NCBI GenBank assembly: GCA_019096155.1
Contig: JAHCVI010000001.1
Span: 1,488,001-1,552,000 of the forward strand
Origin: Staphylotrichum longicolle
Taxonomy: Eukaryota > Ascomycota > Sordariomycetes > Sordariales > Chaetomiaceae
Reading direction: 5' to 3'
DNA: 64,000 nucleotides
Shown: piece after piece, positions 43,427 through 54,418 of the stretch
How positions within the stretch are numbered: the first letter of the stretch is position 1
How the letters are laid out: the number at the start of each line of letters is the position of its first letter
The notes under the pieces: model-generated
What the model was told of the DNA's origin: nothing
Seen by the model: only the letters and a program-made list of their open reading frames with translations
Databases searched by the model: none
Made by a program: the position numbers and the translations under genes

Positions 43427-45695
43427 ATGAGAGGGCGGGATAGGCTCCTCCGTGGTCTGCAGCGCATGTCGCCATCATCGTCGTTAACCCGCGCTGGCCG
43501 CTCGAGGTCGGCAAGCACCCCTTCCAGCATGTCTGGGGCATTCTCCTGTACGAGCTTGGGCCCGACCTCCTCCCCGTTCGGCCAGCCGAGTACCGGTTCC
43601 TACTTCTCCCCGTCTCCCGGTGCCGGGAGCTCGAGCGCCCACACATCAGTCCCCACAAGTCCGATCCCTGAGACTCTCAGTCAGGAGGACCTCGAGGCAG
43701 TGCTGGCCAGTCGTCCGGTGGAACTAACTCTGCCCGGGACAAACACAATCTCGCTACCGACAAAACTCAAGAAAAAGACCAAATCGTTCAGCCTGTGGGC
43801 GAGTTTGCCGTACGAACTCAGGGTCCATGTCCTCTCCTTCTTCCAGCCCAAGGAGCTCGTCCGCATCTCGAGGGTGTCCAAGGAGTTCTACAAGATCTGT
43901 TTTGACGGTCAGCTGTGGACAAGACTCGATGCTTCCGAGTTCTACCGGGAGATACCTGCCGAATCACTCGCCAAGATCATCGAGTCGGCTGGGTCGTTCG
44001 TCAAGGATCTCAACCTCAGGGGCTGCCTCCAGGTGGAACACTATCAACGGGCCGAGGTGGTGGTGAAGGCATGTCGGAATCTGGTCAATGCCACCTTGGA
44101 GGGATGCCGGAATTTCAAACGGGCCACCCTCCACAGCCTGCTGAAGGCCAACGACAAGCTCGCCCATCTCAATCTCACCGGGTTGCCGGCGGTGAACAAC
44201 GCCACTTGCAAGATCATTTCCAGTTCATGCCCGCAGCTGGAGGTCTTCAACGTCTCGTGGTGCAAGCAGATGGATGCCCGGGGTATCAAGTTTGTCGTGG
44301 AAGGCTGCTCCAAACTGAAAGACCTGCGGGCAGGCGAGGTCAGGGGGTTCAACAACATTGATGTTGCCGAGGCCATCTTCCGGACCAACAACCTCGAGCG
44401 GCTTGTCCTAGCCGGTTGCGACGGCTTGACAGACGCCGCCCTCCGGACCATGATTCAAGGCCCGGACCCCGAGATCGACTATGCCACTGGCCGCCCCATG
44501 GTTCCTCCCCGCAAGCTGCGCCATCTCGACCTCACTCGGTGTTCCCGTCTCTCGAGCGCCGGCGTCAAGACCCTCGGGCACCTGGTCCCTGACCTAGAAG
44601 GCCTCCAACTCTCGGGCGTCACCCACCTCACCGACGCCGCCCTCGAACCAATCCTCGCCTCGACCCCGCGCCTTACCCATCTCGAACTCGAGGACCTCTC
44701 GCAGCTGACCAACTCCCTCTTCTCACAACACCTCGCCAAGGCCCCCTGCGCGACGGGCCTTGAGCACCTTAGCATCAGCTACTGCGAGCACATCGGCGAC
44801 GTCGGCATGCTCCCAGTCATGCGCAACTGCACCGCCCTGCGAAGCGTCGACATGGACAACACCCGCGTCAGCGATCTCGTCCTCGCCGAGGCCGCCGCCA
44901 TGGTGCGGAGCCGCGCAGCAGCCGTCGCCACCTCTACCACCACCACCCGACCCTCCCGCCGCCCAACCGTCAGCCTGACCCTCGTCGTCTACGACTGCCC
45001 ACACATCACCTGGACCGGCATCCGCGAGGTCCTCAATCGCAACACCGAACCCCCATCATCATCATCCACCAAAGACAAGGCCAAGAGCAAAATCACAGTC
45101 CACGTCACCACCGCCGACGCCACCACCTCGTCTGGCGACGACGACGACGACGAAACACCCACCCTCCCTCCACCTCCCCCAGCCCAGGCCCCACCGCTCT
45201 CCCGACCGGCCCCGACGGAGGTCATCGCGCTCCGCTGCTTCCACGGCTGGCAGATGACGGTCGACGAGCACACCAAGCGGTGCTGCGCGGCGACGTGGCC
45301 GCCGCGGCGCGCCTCGAGCGCAAGTGGGCCGACTACATGCAGGCCAACGAGGAGGCGGCATGGGCGGGTCCGGCGGGAGGCGGAGGCGGCGCCGCGCGCG
45401 CGAGGCGCAGATGGTGCATGACGAGGAGGGCGGGGTGAATAACGGGGGGCAGGGGCAGGAGGAGGGCGAGGACTACGGGGTGCATGGTGATGTGATTTTT
45501 TTTTTTTCTTTTGGGAAGGGGGGTCTTGGGGGTTCTCGAACAGAAGAAAGGGGTTGGGAGTTGTGGGGAGGATGGGGTGCATGTTGGAAATGTGGAAATG
45601 ATTTGAGTTATGCCGTGCCATGCTACGTGGGAAAGGATATATACACATGGTTCTGGGAGTGGGTGGACCAGATTGAGGAGTTTCTTTTGGGTTGA
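43427..45695 (+). CDS. F-box/leucine-rich-repeat protein (SCF adaptor), two frame breaks near the 3' end
   Basis: Substrate-recognition subunit type of SCF ubiquitin ligase. After a Ser/Pro-rich N-terminus, the F-box lies at about residues 120-165 (SLWASLPYELRVHVLSFFQP, RISRVSKEFYKICFDGQLW). Amn1/FBXL-like leucine-rich repeats follow to about residue 530 (VKDLNLRGCLQVEHY, LAHLNLTGLPAVNNATCKII, LEVFNVSWCKQMDARGIKFV, LRHLDLTRCSRLSSAGVKTL, LEHLSISYCEHIGDVGMLPV). The uninterrupted frame ends at 45421 (664 aa), but after EHTKR it turns into an Arg/Pro-rich sequence. One lost base near 45279 gives VLRGDVAAAARLERKWADYM, and a second at about 45355-45400 gives RRRRRRAREAQMVHDEEGG, a more natural ending that stays open to 45695. 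Close in plan to S. pombe Pof2; the substrate is unknown. Confidence 0.8.
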
Positions 45696-46249
45696 GCTGG
45701 GGGGAGGGCATTTGGCTTTCAGGGGCGTTTTACACACAGGGGCATAGGGGCACGTCATTTTGAGCAGGCGAAGTTTTATTGTATTTTGGCCCCCCTGCCC
45801 AGATTCTTTCCCATATAGTCTTGTTGGATCTTAGGTTTGAGGTGAGAAGAGCGGGTAGGATGTTCTGGAATCGGATCATCTAGCGTTGCGTCGAGACATC
45901 GTCACGCGATTTTGGCAGCATCTACATCAAGCGTTGGACTTCTCCTTTTCTGTGCTCAGTTGCCGGTGCATTGTATCTACTGTATATGCCTCAGCAACAG
46001 CGGACTTGGGATTTGTTCTAGTGTCGAGGAGCGGTGAGGCCAAAGTCTGGCATACTTCTGTATCTGTTGAGATTTGTCTCAGCTAGACTTAACATCCAAA
46101 GTTCTGCACATGCCTCAACGACGGATCCATCCGCGTCCCTTGTGTTGATGATCTCTAAATGGGAGGAAGGTGTGGCAGGGAGATGGCGGACCGGCACAAA
46201 GGAAAAATGCCTGAGAGGTGTATGGGAGTAGGTTTCTCTCTCTCTCTCT

Positions 46250-46289
<40 letters not shown>

Positions 46290-49224
46290 GCTTTCTGGAC
46301 GACAGAGATCCTCTTCAAAGATCAATAAAAATGGCAATGGTACGTAAACGGCCAGAAGACCTCTTCCACGCATGAGAGTTGGGTCTCCATCACGCTAGTA
46401 AATCGCCCGTTTTGTTACCATGATCAACTCACCCCCAAGGGAGGGCGAGGTTGCGAAGGCCGTGTTCATTGGAAGCACCTTGGGCATAGTGTCACTTGGT
46501 AGAAAGCCTAGCACAAGATCCTCACCAGTGTTTCTGGGTGAGGCGGTACTTGGTTCGACAACGAGATGCTGGATGACAATGTCACATGGCAACAACGCAA
46601 CTCTCAAGCTCATCAATCGTTGATCAAAGCTCGCTAGTGTCAACTCGACAGGCTCGGAGGCTCGATGATACATTCAATCAGGGGCTTAGGGAGAAGGTGC
46701 GAGTCGAAGGCGCTGCTACGAAGGGCGAAGCCGGCCAGGGGCGGGGACCGCGGCTGCTGTGCCGGTGGTGCCGTTCACGAGTCGAGGTGGTGGCACACCG
46801 GGTCCTGCAATCAGGCAATTCTGAGTCCGGGACACCCGCCGGCGGCTGCGAGCATCTGCAGCGCCGAGTTGCACAGCATGTTTCTGTGTCCTCTTTAAAC
46901 ATGCCGGCCACCCAAAGGGGGGTTTCCGGGACGGACATAACCGGCCTCGATGGCGAAGGAAGCACGGGATGGGCGGCCTGAATGAGATCCGATGCAGGCC
47001 GGTGCCCGAGACCTTAGATCGCTATTTAACTGATCGACGTCGAGGCATGGGGGTTGTCTGGGCAAGAGAAGGCCGCAGCAAGGCCGCACGGGAGGGATAC
47101 GATTTCTAGATGCATGCGGGGGAAGACAAAGGATGGGGGTTTGCGCAGGCAGCGGTGTCTTTGGTTGACCAGATCAAACTCGCGTGTGGTCCCCCACAGA
47201 TGCAATGCGGAAGGACAGACTGTGGACTTTTCTGTATGGTCAAGCCAAAGTCGTGTGGACACTGGCGAGTCCACAGAGCCGTTTTCTAACATGCATGGAG
47301 AAATGACCAGGGAGGGCTGCTGTGTAAGGTCGCAGTCGCCAAGGGTCATGGCGAGAATCACTGCAAGCTGTTGGCCAATTGTAGGTTGCTTGCTTCAATT
47401 GGGACTAAACCATTTGGACGCTTGATGCAGTCGAGTGGGATGTGATAGCCATCGCAGCTGACGTGCGGACGCTGTCAGTGCTCGACCAGTGGAGGGCGAC
47501 TTGACCTCTACGAACGGCAAGGAACAGAATGCCGCATGGAGTAAAGCTGAATGCTAGGCTGGATAGGAACGACGGTGCAGCCGTATCCTTACTGTAGACA
47601 AGGGAGACGGAGGAGGATGGCGACAGCAAACGCGGGATGTCGAGCAGGCGAGCACGAAGCGGGGGGTGATCGAGTCCGACGGACACGCGGATGAAGCGAG
47701 CAAAACAAACTGGTGCTGCCGTGGCACGCCGATTCCGAGCCCTGATTGACCAGGCCCGAGTCACAGCGACCGCACTCGCGCGTGTGATCTGCTGCTTCTG
47801 TGCCTGTGGAAAACCGTGAGGTTGGGGAAATGCAACAACACCGGAGACAAGGGTTTCTTTGGTGAAGGGCACAGATCAGAGGACGATCGGGGCTCAAGCG
47901 GGGCGAGCCGGTCCAAGGCGGGGCATCCCACGCAACGGCGGGCAGTGTGGTCTAAAGACGACGTTTTGTGTGTGGGTTGTGCTCGGCTGTGGAACAGTCC
48001 CAGCCTGGAATGGAAAGTTAGTTGCTTTGGTGGCTCGCGCTTGAAGACGGAGTCCCAATGTGGGACACTCTGCTTGCCGCGGGCAAGCACGAGCGCTCAG
48101 ATGAGCAACGGAGCGACCACTCACTGCAGCGCAGAGCTTTGAGTGGACAGAATACAGCATACAAGCCCCACCTCCGCCGTAGAGGTTCATCGCCATCACC
48201 AGGAAGGAAGAGACCATGAGGCCGGTAACAGTCGCTGCAAGTGGATGCCAATGCCCAATCCTGGAATTTACTCGTCCTGGAAGACATATTCCTAAGATCA
48301 ATAACAACCTGAACCGCTGAAGGCGGCGTTCCTCTCTCAGCCAAGCGGACTTGACTTCCATTGCGGCCCGTCAAGTTCCAGGTTCTCCTTCCAGGGCAGC
48401 GGGTAACAGTGGGTTTCTACTGCAGACAAGGCGCAAGCGCTGGTCATTTTGCACTTTGGCCCATGGTTCAGAGCTTCGCTGTTTCTTTGACCTGGCCCTT
48501 CGCCGCCCGTCACCCCAAAAGCTCTGCCCTGCCAAACCCGGTTGACCCCTCTTTTTTTTCTTTTTCAACTCCCGCCATTCCTTCCTTCCACCACATCTCT
48601 TCCATGTGGTAACCTCAAACCTTACCTCCCTCCTCCATTTCCCTCCCCAACCATCTCCTCATCCATTCTTCTTCTCTACCCGCACCCCGAATCGAAACTC
48701 GTCCTCCGCATCCTCCCCCGTGCGCCGCGCTATCTCGATTCTATTCCTGGTCTGCGCGCAGTACTAAATCCCCGCTCCAGCACCTCACGCCGCGCACCAA
48801 TTGGTTCGTGACAGCCTGCTGCAAAAGGTATGTGCATTTCTGCCCCGCCATCGGCCGCAGTGGAAGTCTCGTCATGGCGCACCGTTTCTCCTTCCCGGTC
48901 CTGCATCCCTCTCCTCCCTGACACTTGCACTCTTTTACTTGCACAAACCCAGCAACTGAAAAGCGGCCCCGACCGTATGGTTGTGCTCGGTTCCCTACGG
49001 CGACGCGTGTGGATTTCCAATCTCTGTCCTGCGCCCCGCGGCGCAATCTTCCCGACCTTGGTCATTGTCGAGCCACCAGCTAATCCACCACAAGTCCAAC
49101 ACAACTGCACCCACCATCAACCACCTTTTCGCGCGTCTTCGACTCCAGACAGGCAACCGCATTGCCTTCACTTTTCATTGATCAGCCAAAAACGCGTTGC
49201 GAAAATCCGTCGTCATCAGCCAGA
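45696..49224. other. 3.5-kb gene-free interval with TC/T tract
   Basis: Region between the F-box and KH genes. It contains a TC repeat plus 36-T run (46235-46288) and short frames up to about 155 codons on both strands. I recognise no gene. The last few hundred bases before 49225 are C/T-rich leader or promoter. Confidence 0.45.
46235..46288. repeat. TC microsatellite fused to a 36-T homopolymer
   Basis: About nine TC units then 36 T. The antisense reads as polylysine and RERERE-type frames, which are not genes. Confidence 0.92.
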
Positions 49225-50471
49225 ATGTCGGCGCACCAAGACACGATCCCCTCCAACGGGTCCGATCTCCCGGAGGCCCTGGACCAGCTCAACCTCGGTG
49301 ACGAGCCCCGCCTGGGCCCCGATGGAGAGCCGGCCCCTAAGACGGACGAGGAGTATGCCCAGACACAGCTGACTTTGCGTGCGATTGTGTCGTCAAAGGA
49401 AGCCGGCGTGATCATCGGGAAGGGTGGAAAGAATGTTGCCGACCTGCGCGACGAGACGGGCGTCAAGGCCGGCGTCAGCAAGGTTGTCCAGGGTGTTTAC
49501 GACCGCGTTCTCACCATCACCGGCGGCTGCGAGGCCATTTCGAGAGCCTATGCGGTCGTCGCGCGTGCGCTGTTGGAAGGCGCCCCCACCATGGGTATGG
49601 GCGGAGTTGTCCAGAGCAATGGCACCCACCGTATGATTCCGCAATGCCCAAGTTTTGTCGTGACGCGCGGCTGATTCTTTCTACCGCAGCAATCAAGCTG
49701 CTCATTTCTCACAACCAGATGGGCACCATCATTGGCCGGCAAGGCCTCAAGATCAAGCACATCCAGGATGTGTCGGGTGTGCGTATGGTGGCACAGAAGG
49801 AGATGCTGCCGCAGTCGACGGAGCGGATAGTTGAGGTCCAAGGCACCCCCGAGGGCATTCAGCGTGCCATCTGGGAGATCTGCAAGTGCCTGGTGGATGA
49901 CTGGCAGCGGGGCACCGGCACCGTCCTGTATAACCCGGTTGTTCGTACCCAAGGCGCTGGTGCGCCAGGCATCACCCAGGGCAGCAGCTACGTACAGGAC
50001 AGGGCCCCGTACGGCAGCCCCCGCGTGACCCGTACGGGCAACGGCGCCGACTTTAGCAACGGCGCGCCCCGGCCCTACAATCGCCGTTCCGACTCGGACG
50101 CTGCTGCTCGTGGCCCGCCGACTCACGACGAGAACGGCGAGGAGATCCAGACGCAGAACATCAGCATTCCGGCGGACATGGTTGGCTGCATCATTGGCCG
50201 CGCAGGCTCCAAGATCAGCGAGATCCGCAAGACGTCGGGGGCTCGGATTTCCATTGCCAAGGTGAGTTGTTGCCGCCCCATGTGCTGGAAGGCAAAAAAA
50301 GCCCGGCAGGTCTAACTAGCGCGCTAGGCTCCTCACGACGAGACAGGCGAGCGCATGTTCACCATTATGGGCTCGGCCAAGGCCAACGAGACGGCTCTTT
50401 TCCTGCTCTACGAGAACCTCGAGGCAGAGAAGATGCGCCGCCAACAACAGGCTGCCCAGGCGTCCGAGTAG
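49225..50471 (+). CDS. Triple KH-domain RNA-binding protein (PCBP/hnRNP K type)
   Basis: Intact, two introns (49631-49689 and 50262-50327), 373 aa. Three KH domains each keep the GxxG loop: AGVIIGKGGKNVADLRDETG (about residues 60-80), MGTIIGRQGLKIKHIQDVSG (about 145-165) and VGCIIGRAGSKISEIRKTSG (about 315-335). A linker rich in Gly/Pro/Arg/Tyr between KH2 and KH3 suggests a disordered RNA-binding or RGG-like region. The architecture matches fungal relatives of PCBP/hnRNP K, such as S. pombe Rnc1 and yeast Pbp2, which bind C/U-rich mRNA and affect stability or telomeric RNA; the target here is unknown. I chose the ATG at 49225 (MSAHQDTIPS); an upstream in-frame ATG at 49162 adds an unconvincing extension. 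The protein ends MRRQQQAAQASE. Confidence 0.9.
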
Positions 50472-52054
50472 AGCGCGGACGAAAGCCGGCGGAGCCACAG
50501 GCTGTAATACAGCCGGACTTGTTGTAACTATCGGAGTTGCGCGAGTGGGATTCTTACCAACTGCCCAGCCACATCCTCCAGAGGGTTTCCTGGTTTGGGT
50601 CGGATTTGGCAGCCCCTCGTTATGGGACATCAACCAGATCTGACTGCCGCAAGGCCTTGTTATTCGATGGGGGGGACGGTGCGACGACCACATTTCTCTT
50701 ACCCAAAAGAAAAAGCATTCCGCCGGGTTCTTCTCTCTTCTTTTCCTTTTTCTTGGACCGGATCGATTTCCTCATCCTACCCTCTCTTTATACGGCGACG
50801 ATCAACCGGCTATTCGACACCCCTAAAACGTTACGAGACCGTGGTCACCTCATTGTTCCACCTCAGGAACTGACGGGGAGGCGGAGTCGAATGACATGGC
50901 CAAGACCGGAGGGTGCCGATCCAGGCACCCTCCTGTTCGCGGCTTTCTCCTTCAAATGGGAGACCACATCGAACCACTCCCACAGGGCACGCCCGCTCCT
51001 CGCTCTCCCTCACATACCCCCAGGCCATCCGTTTTCCCAACTTCTCGAATATCTCCTTGCGCGATGGCCGGACTTCGCTATCATCCTCATACCGACCACG
51101 ACCGCCAGTCTATCCCGTCTCTGCTCGGCCTTCTCACCCAGGGCGGCGCACGGAACACGGTGCAGCCGCCCAGGAATCCCCATCGTTACTCCGCGTTGGG
51201 ACCCGACATTCGTCGACCTGGTATCAGCAGATCTTAGGAGAGATGTCTAGGGGAGGCATCTAGGTGGAAACCGGGGCAGATCAAATATATGAGTTATCAT
51301 GACACTCTGGCACGTGGCTTATTTCGTCTCTATGATATGTGATGTGGCTTGCTTCAAAAATTTCTCCATCCGTTTGGCGGCTGCAACCTGGCTTTTCAGC
51401 AGGACATGAAAACCAGGCAAACTTAAAGGACTGTTCAAAGTTGTTTGGTTCCCAAGCTGGCATCTTCTTAGCACACTGCGGTGCCGCTGAATGGGATCAG
51501 GCTCATGTCGTTCGCTGTGCTGTGTTCCCCAGCTCAGCATTGCCCGCCAACCTGGAACCACGCCCAAGCCGGTATTGTACCTGACCAAGCACATGGCACC
51601 CCACCCACCCGCAAAAGCGGACAGACAGCCCTAACGGCACGGAAGCCGCTAAGCGACCCACTAACCGGCCGGGTGGCTAGCGCGGTGGGGGACCCGGATG
51701 CAATGTTGTGGGGAACCTGGACTCCTGGAGCGCTCAGCTCCGAAAAGCCAGCCTGGCCGAATTGTCGGATTGTCAGGGTCTCGTCCCTTCACGCAACCTG
51801 GACAACGCGAAACTTGAACATCCCACCCACCCGACCGTTGTCGGCCACCTTGTCAGACACCACCCACCACCTACCTTCGTTTGGTACCTCTTTTTTTCCT
51901 CTCTTGTAGTCTTTTGTCTGTTTCACAGCCTTTACAGGGCGATTGTGACATTCTGAATTGTTTTGGTTTACATGAAACCGCGTCTCTAGCCGAGTCATCA
52001 AGGTTCTCGCATGGGCGCAAGCAACAAAAAAAATAACACCAACCGCGAGTTCCC
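50472..52054. other. Intergenic interval between KH gene and HUT1
   Basis: About 1.6 kb. The 237-codon plus frame at 50537-51250 begins just after the KH stop and shows no domain; I treat it as 3' UTR or spacer. Pyrimidine-rich sequence precedes the HUT1 ATG. Confidence 0.45.
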
Positions 52055-53504
52055 ATGGCTCGCACAAAACAGGCCACGCCTCTCCGGCGCGAGCCGTCCT
52101 CCGAGTACTCCAGCAAGCATGATCGCACGCCGCGGAGCAGGGAAGTCAGTGCAACCCACGAGATGGCAGAGAAGCCCAACGGCAACGCCAATGGCATGGT
52201 GTCGGCTGGTGGCATCTCGCCCGTCGCAAAGAAGGACCCGGGCATCGTCACACTCATCGTCGACGTTGCCGGTATATACGCCTCCTTGTGAGCCCCCCTT
52301 CCTTCCCTACCCTCCAACCCCAAACCCTTTACACTCCAGCGATTGTAGCCCTAGACCTCTAACAATGCCGCCTTCCTCCCCAGCTTGACATGGGCCTACC
52401 TCCAAGAAAAGCTCACCACCACCGCCTACGGCCCCGCCGCCTCCCCGGAGCGCTTCAAGTTCCCCGTCTTCCTCCTCACCATCCAATCCCTCTTCGCCTT
52501 CCTCGGCGGCAAGCTCTTCTCCATCCTCACCACCCCGCGCGGCCAGCCCACCCCTCCCCTGATCCCCCACCGCCAGATCCTGGGCCCGCTCCTCCTCGTC
52601 GCCTTCACCAACGCCCTCGCCGCCCCCTTCGGCTACGCCGCCCTCGCCCACATCGACTACATCACCTACATCCTCGCCAAGAGCTGCAAGCTGCTCCCGT
52701 CATGTTCCTGCACATCACCGTGTTCCGCAAGCGCTACCCGCTCTACAAGTACCTGGTCGTCGCCGCCGTGACCTGCGGCGTCGCCGTCTTCACGCTGCAC
52801 TCGGGCAGCCGCAAGCACAAGGCCGCCAGCCACTCGGGCCAGACCGCTGGGGCATGCTGCTCCTCGGCATCAACCTGCTGTTTGACGGCCTGACCAACTC
52901 GACGCAGGACTACATCTTTGGCAACTTCCAGCCGTACACGGGGCCGCAGATGATGGCGGCGAACAACCTGCTGGGGTCGGTGATCACGGGCGGCTACTTG
53001 CTGCTGAGCCCGTGGCTGGTGCACACGGGGCTGGGCGAGTGGTTCGGCATGGATGTGACGGGGGGTGGTGGCGGGGAGCTCAAGGCCGCGCTGGGCTTCC
53101 TGGCGAGGCATCCCGCTGTGTGGAGGGATGTGCTGGGGTTCGCGCTGTGCGGTTGCGTCGGGCAGGTGTTTATCTGTGAGTTTTTTCCCCCCTTCCCTTC
53201 CACCTCCCCCCCTTTTACCCCCCATCTCCCTCTCTTCCCCCTCCTCTCAAGAGCACGCGATCGCTGACCCTTTCACCCTCAAGTCCACACGCTCTCGACC
53301 TTCTCGTCGGTCCTGCTCGTCACCGTCACCGTCACGCGCAAGATGTTCACCATGATCCTCAGCGTCGTCGCCTTCGGCCACCGCCTGTCCCACATGCAGT
53401 GGCTCGGCGTCGGCCTCGTGTTTGGCGGGATCGGCGTCGAGGCGCAGATTGCGCGGCGCGAGAAGCTCGCCAAGGAGGCGGCCAAGAAGGCGAAGGCGCA
53501 GTGA
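52055..53504 (+). CDS. HUT1: UDP-galactose transporter homolog HUT1 (SLC35B1 family), two frame breaks
   Basis: ER multipass transporter of the SLC35B family, about 415 aa after correction. Introns are 52288-52383 and 53176-53283. The cytosolic N-terminus (MARTKQATPLRREPSSEYSS) precedes about ten hydrophobic helices. Recognisable blocks: LTWAYLQEKLTTTAYG, FPVFLLTIQSLFAFLGGKLF, GYAALAHIDYITYILAKSCK, VMFLHITVFRKRYPLYKYL, GMLLLGINLLFDGLTNSTQD, FGNFQPYTGPQMMAANNL and MFTMILSVVAFGHRLSHMQW. The last residues (KKAKAQ) satisfy a KxKxx ER-retrieval signal. The frame breaks near 52697 (KLLP to VMFL) and near 52847 (GQT to WGMLL), each fitting one lost base; uncorrected translation would end inside the fourth or fifth helix. 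Yeast and human relatives move UDP-sugars or exchange ATP/ADP across the ER membrane. Confidence 0.86.
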
Positions 53505-54418
53505 ACCAACGCCCCGGGGGCTCCTCAAAAAGGGGCGTGTGTTCTGTATATAGGGTTTTGCGGTTCGGGTTCTGGTATATATATGTTTCGGTAGACGCGG
53601 TTGTGGAATTGAGGATAGACTCGATACTTTCTTTCAGAGTTCACCTCTGGCGCCCCTCTCAAAAGTAAAAGGGCTCGATGTTATTGCCCCTTGCCCTCTC
53701 GGCTCTTTTCATTTCGAAAGGCCTCACTCACACCCATGCCACATCCCAAATCCGTTTCCCTTGCCACAGGCATCACTCGGGTTCACCAGAACCAGCCTCC
53801 AATACCCAAAGCAGCCTCCCTTACCTCTGTCAACTTTGCCTCAAATGAACCACCCCATCCAGATCATCGCCACAGAAACAAACATCTCAACTGCATGCAT
53901 ACGTATGCTGTATTGAATTGTATTGCATCTCTGTGTATGTCCTCCTGTCCACCCCAACCTAAACCAACAAGAAAAAAAAACAACCAATATTAATGCCTAA
54001 CACCTCCCTTTCCCACCAGCCGTCATTTCCTTGCCATCTCAACTCCTTCCTCCACTAACCCCCAACAAGTTGACTCCCAGAAAAAGACACCCGTCCTATC
54101 CTATCCTATCCCATCCCTATGCTGGCTCCCATGCATCGTCCGCCCCCCTATGTTTTGCTTCACCTTCCCCTTTCCCTTTCCTCCTCCCTTTCCTCCCCAC
54201 CAACTCCTAAACCTCTCCCTCATATCATAACCCCCATCCATCCATTCTCTTCCTGGTATTATACATTTCGTTTAGGTGACAGAGGGAAAACCAAGAAATG
54301 CATGGCTGTGCTGTGCTGTGTGCTGGTGCTGCAATGTGCTGTGCTGTGCTGTCGCAAGTGTAAATAAACAAAGCAGAAGGGTTAAAATAACATTGCGTGG
54401 TTGCAGAACGAAACTTTT
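53505..54418. other. Intergenic interval between convergent HUT1 and phosphatase genes
   Basis: About 910 bp of C/T-rich 3' sequence with a TGCTG-type simple repeat at 54305-54352. No gene seen. Confidence 0.5.
54305..54352. repeat. TGTGC/TGCTG simple repeat
   Basis: About 48 bp of imperfect GCTGT units just downstream of the phosphatase stop. Confidence 0.8.

Noticed and set aside
46115..46373. Lysine-run and RERERE peptides on the minus strand
   Set aside because: Translation of the T36/TC microsatellite, not a gene.
50537..51250. 237-codon frame directly after the KH gene
   Set aside because: Starts within the probable 3' UTR and resembles no family.
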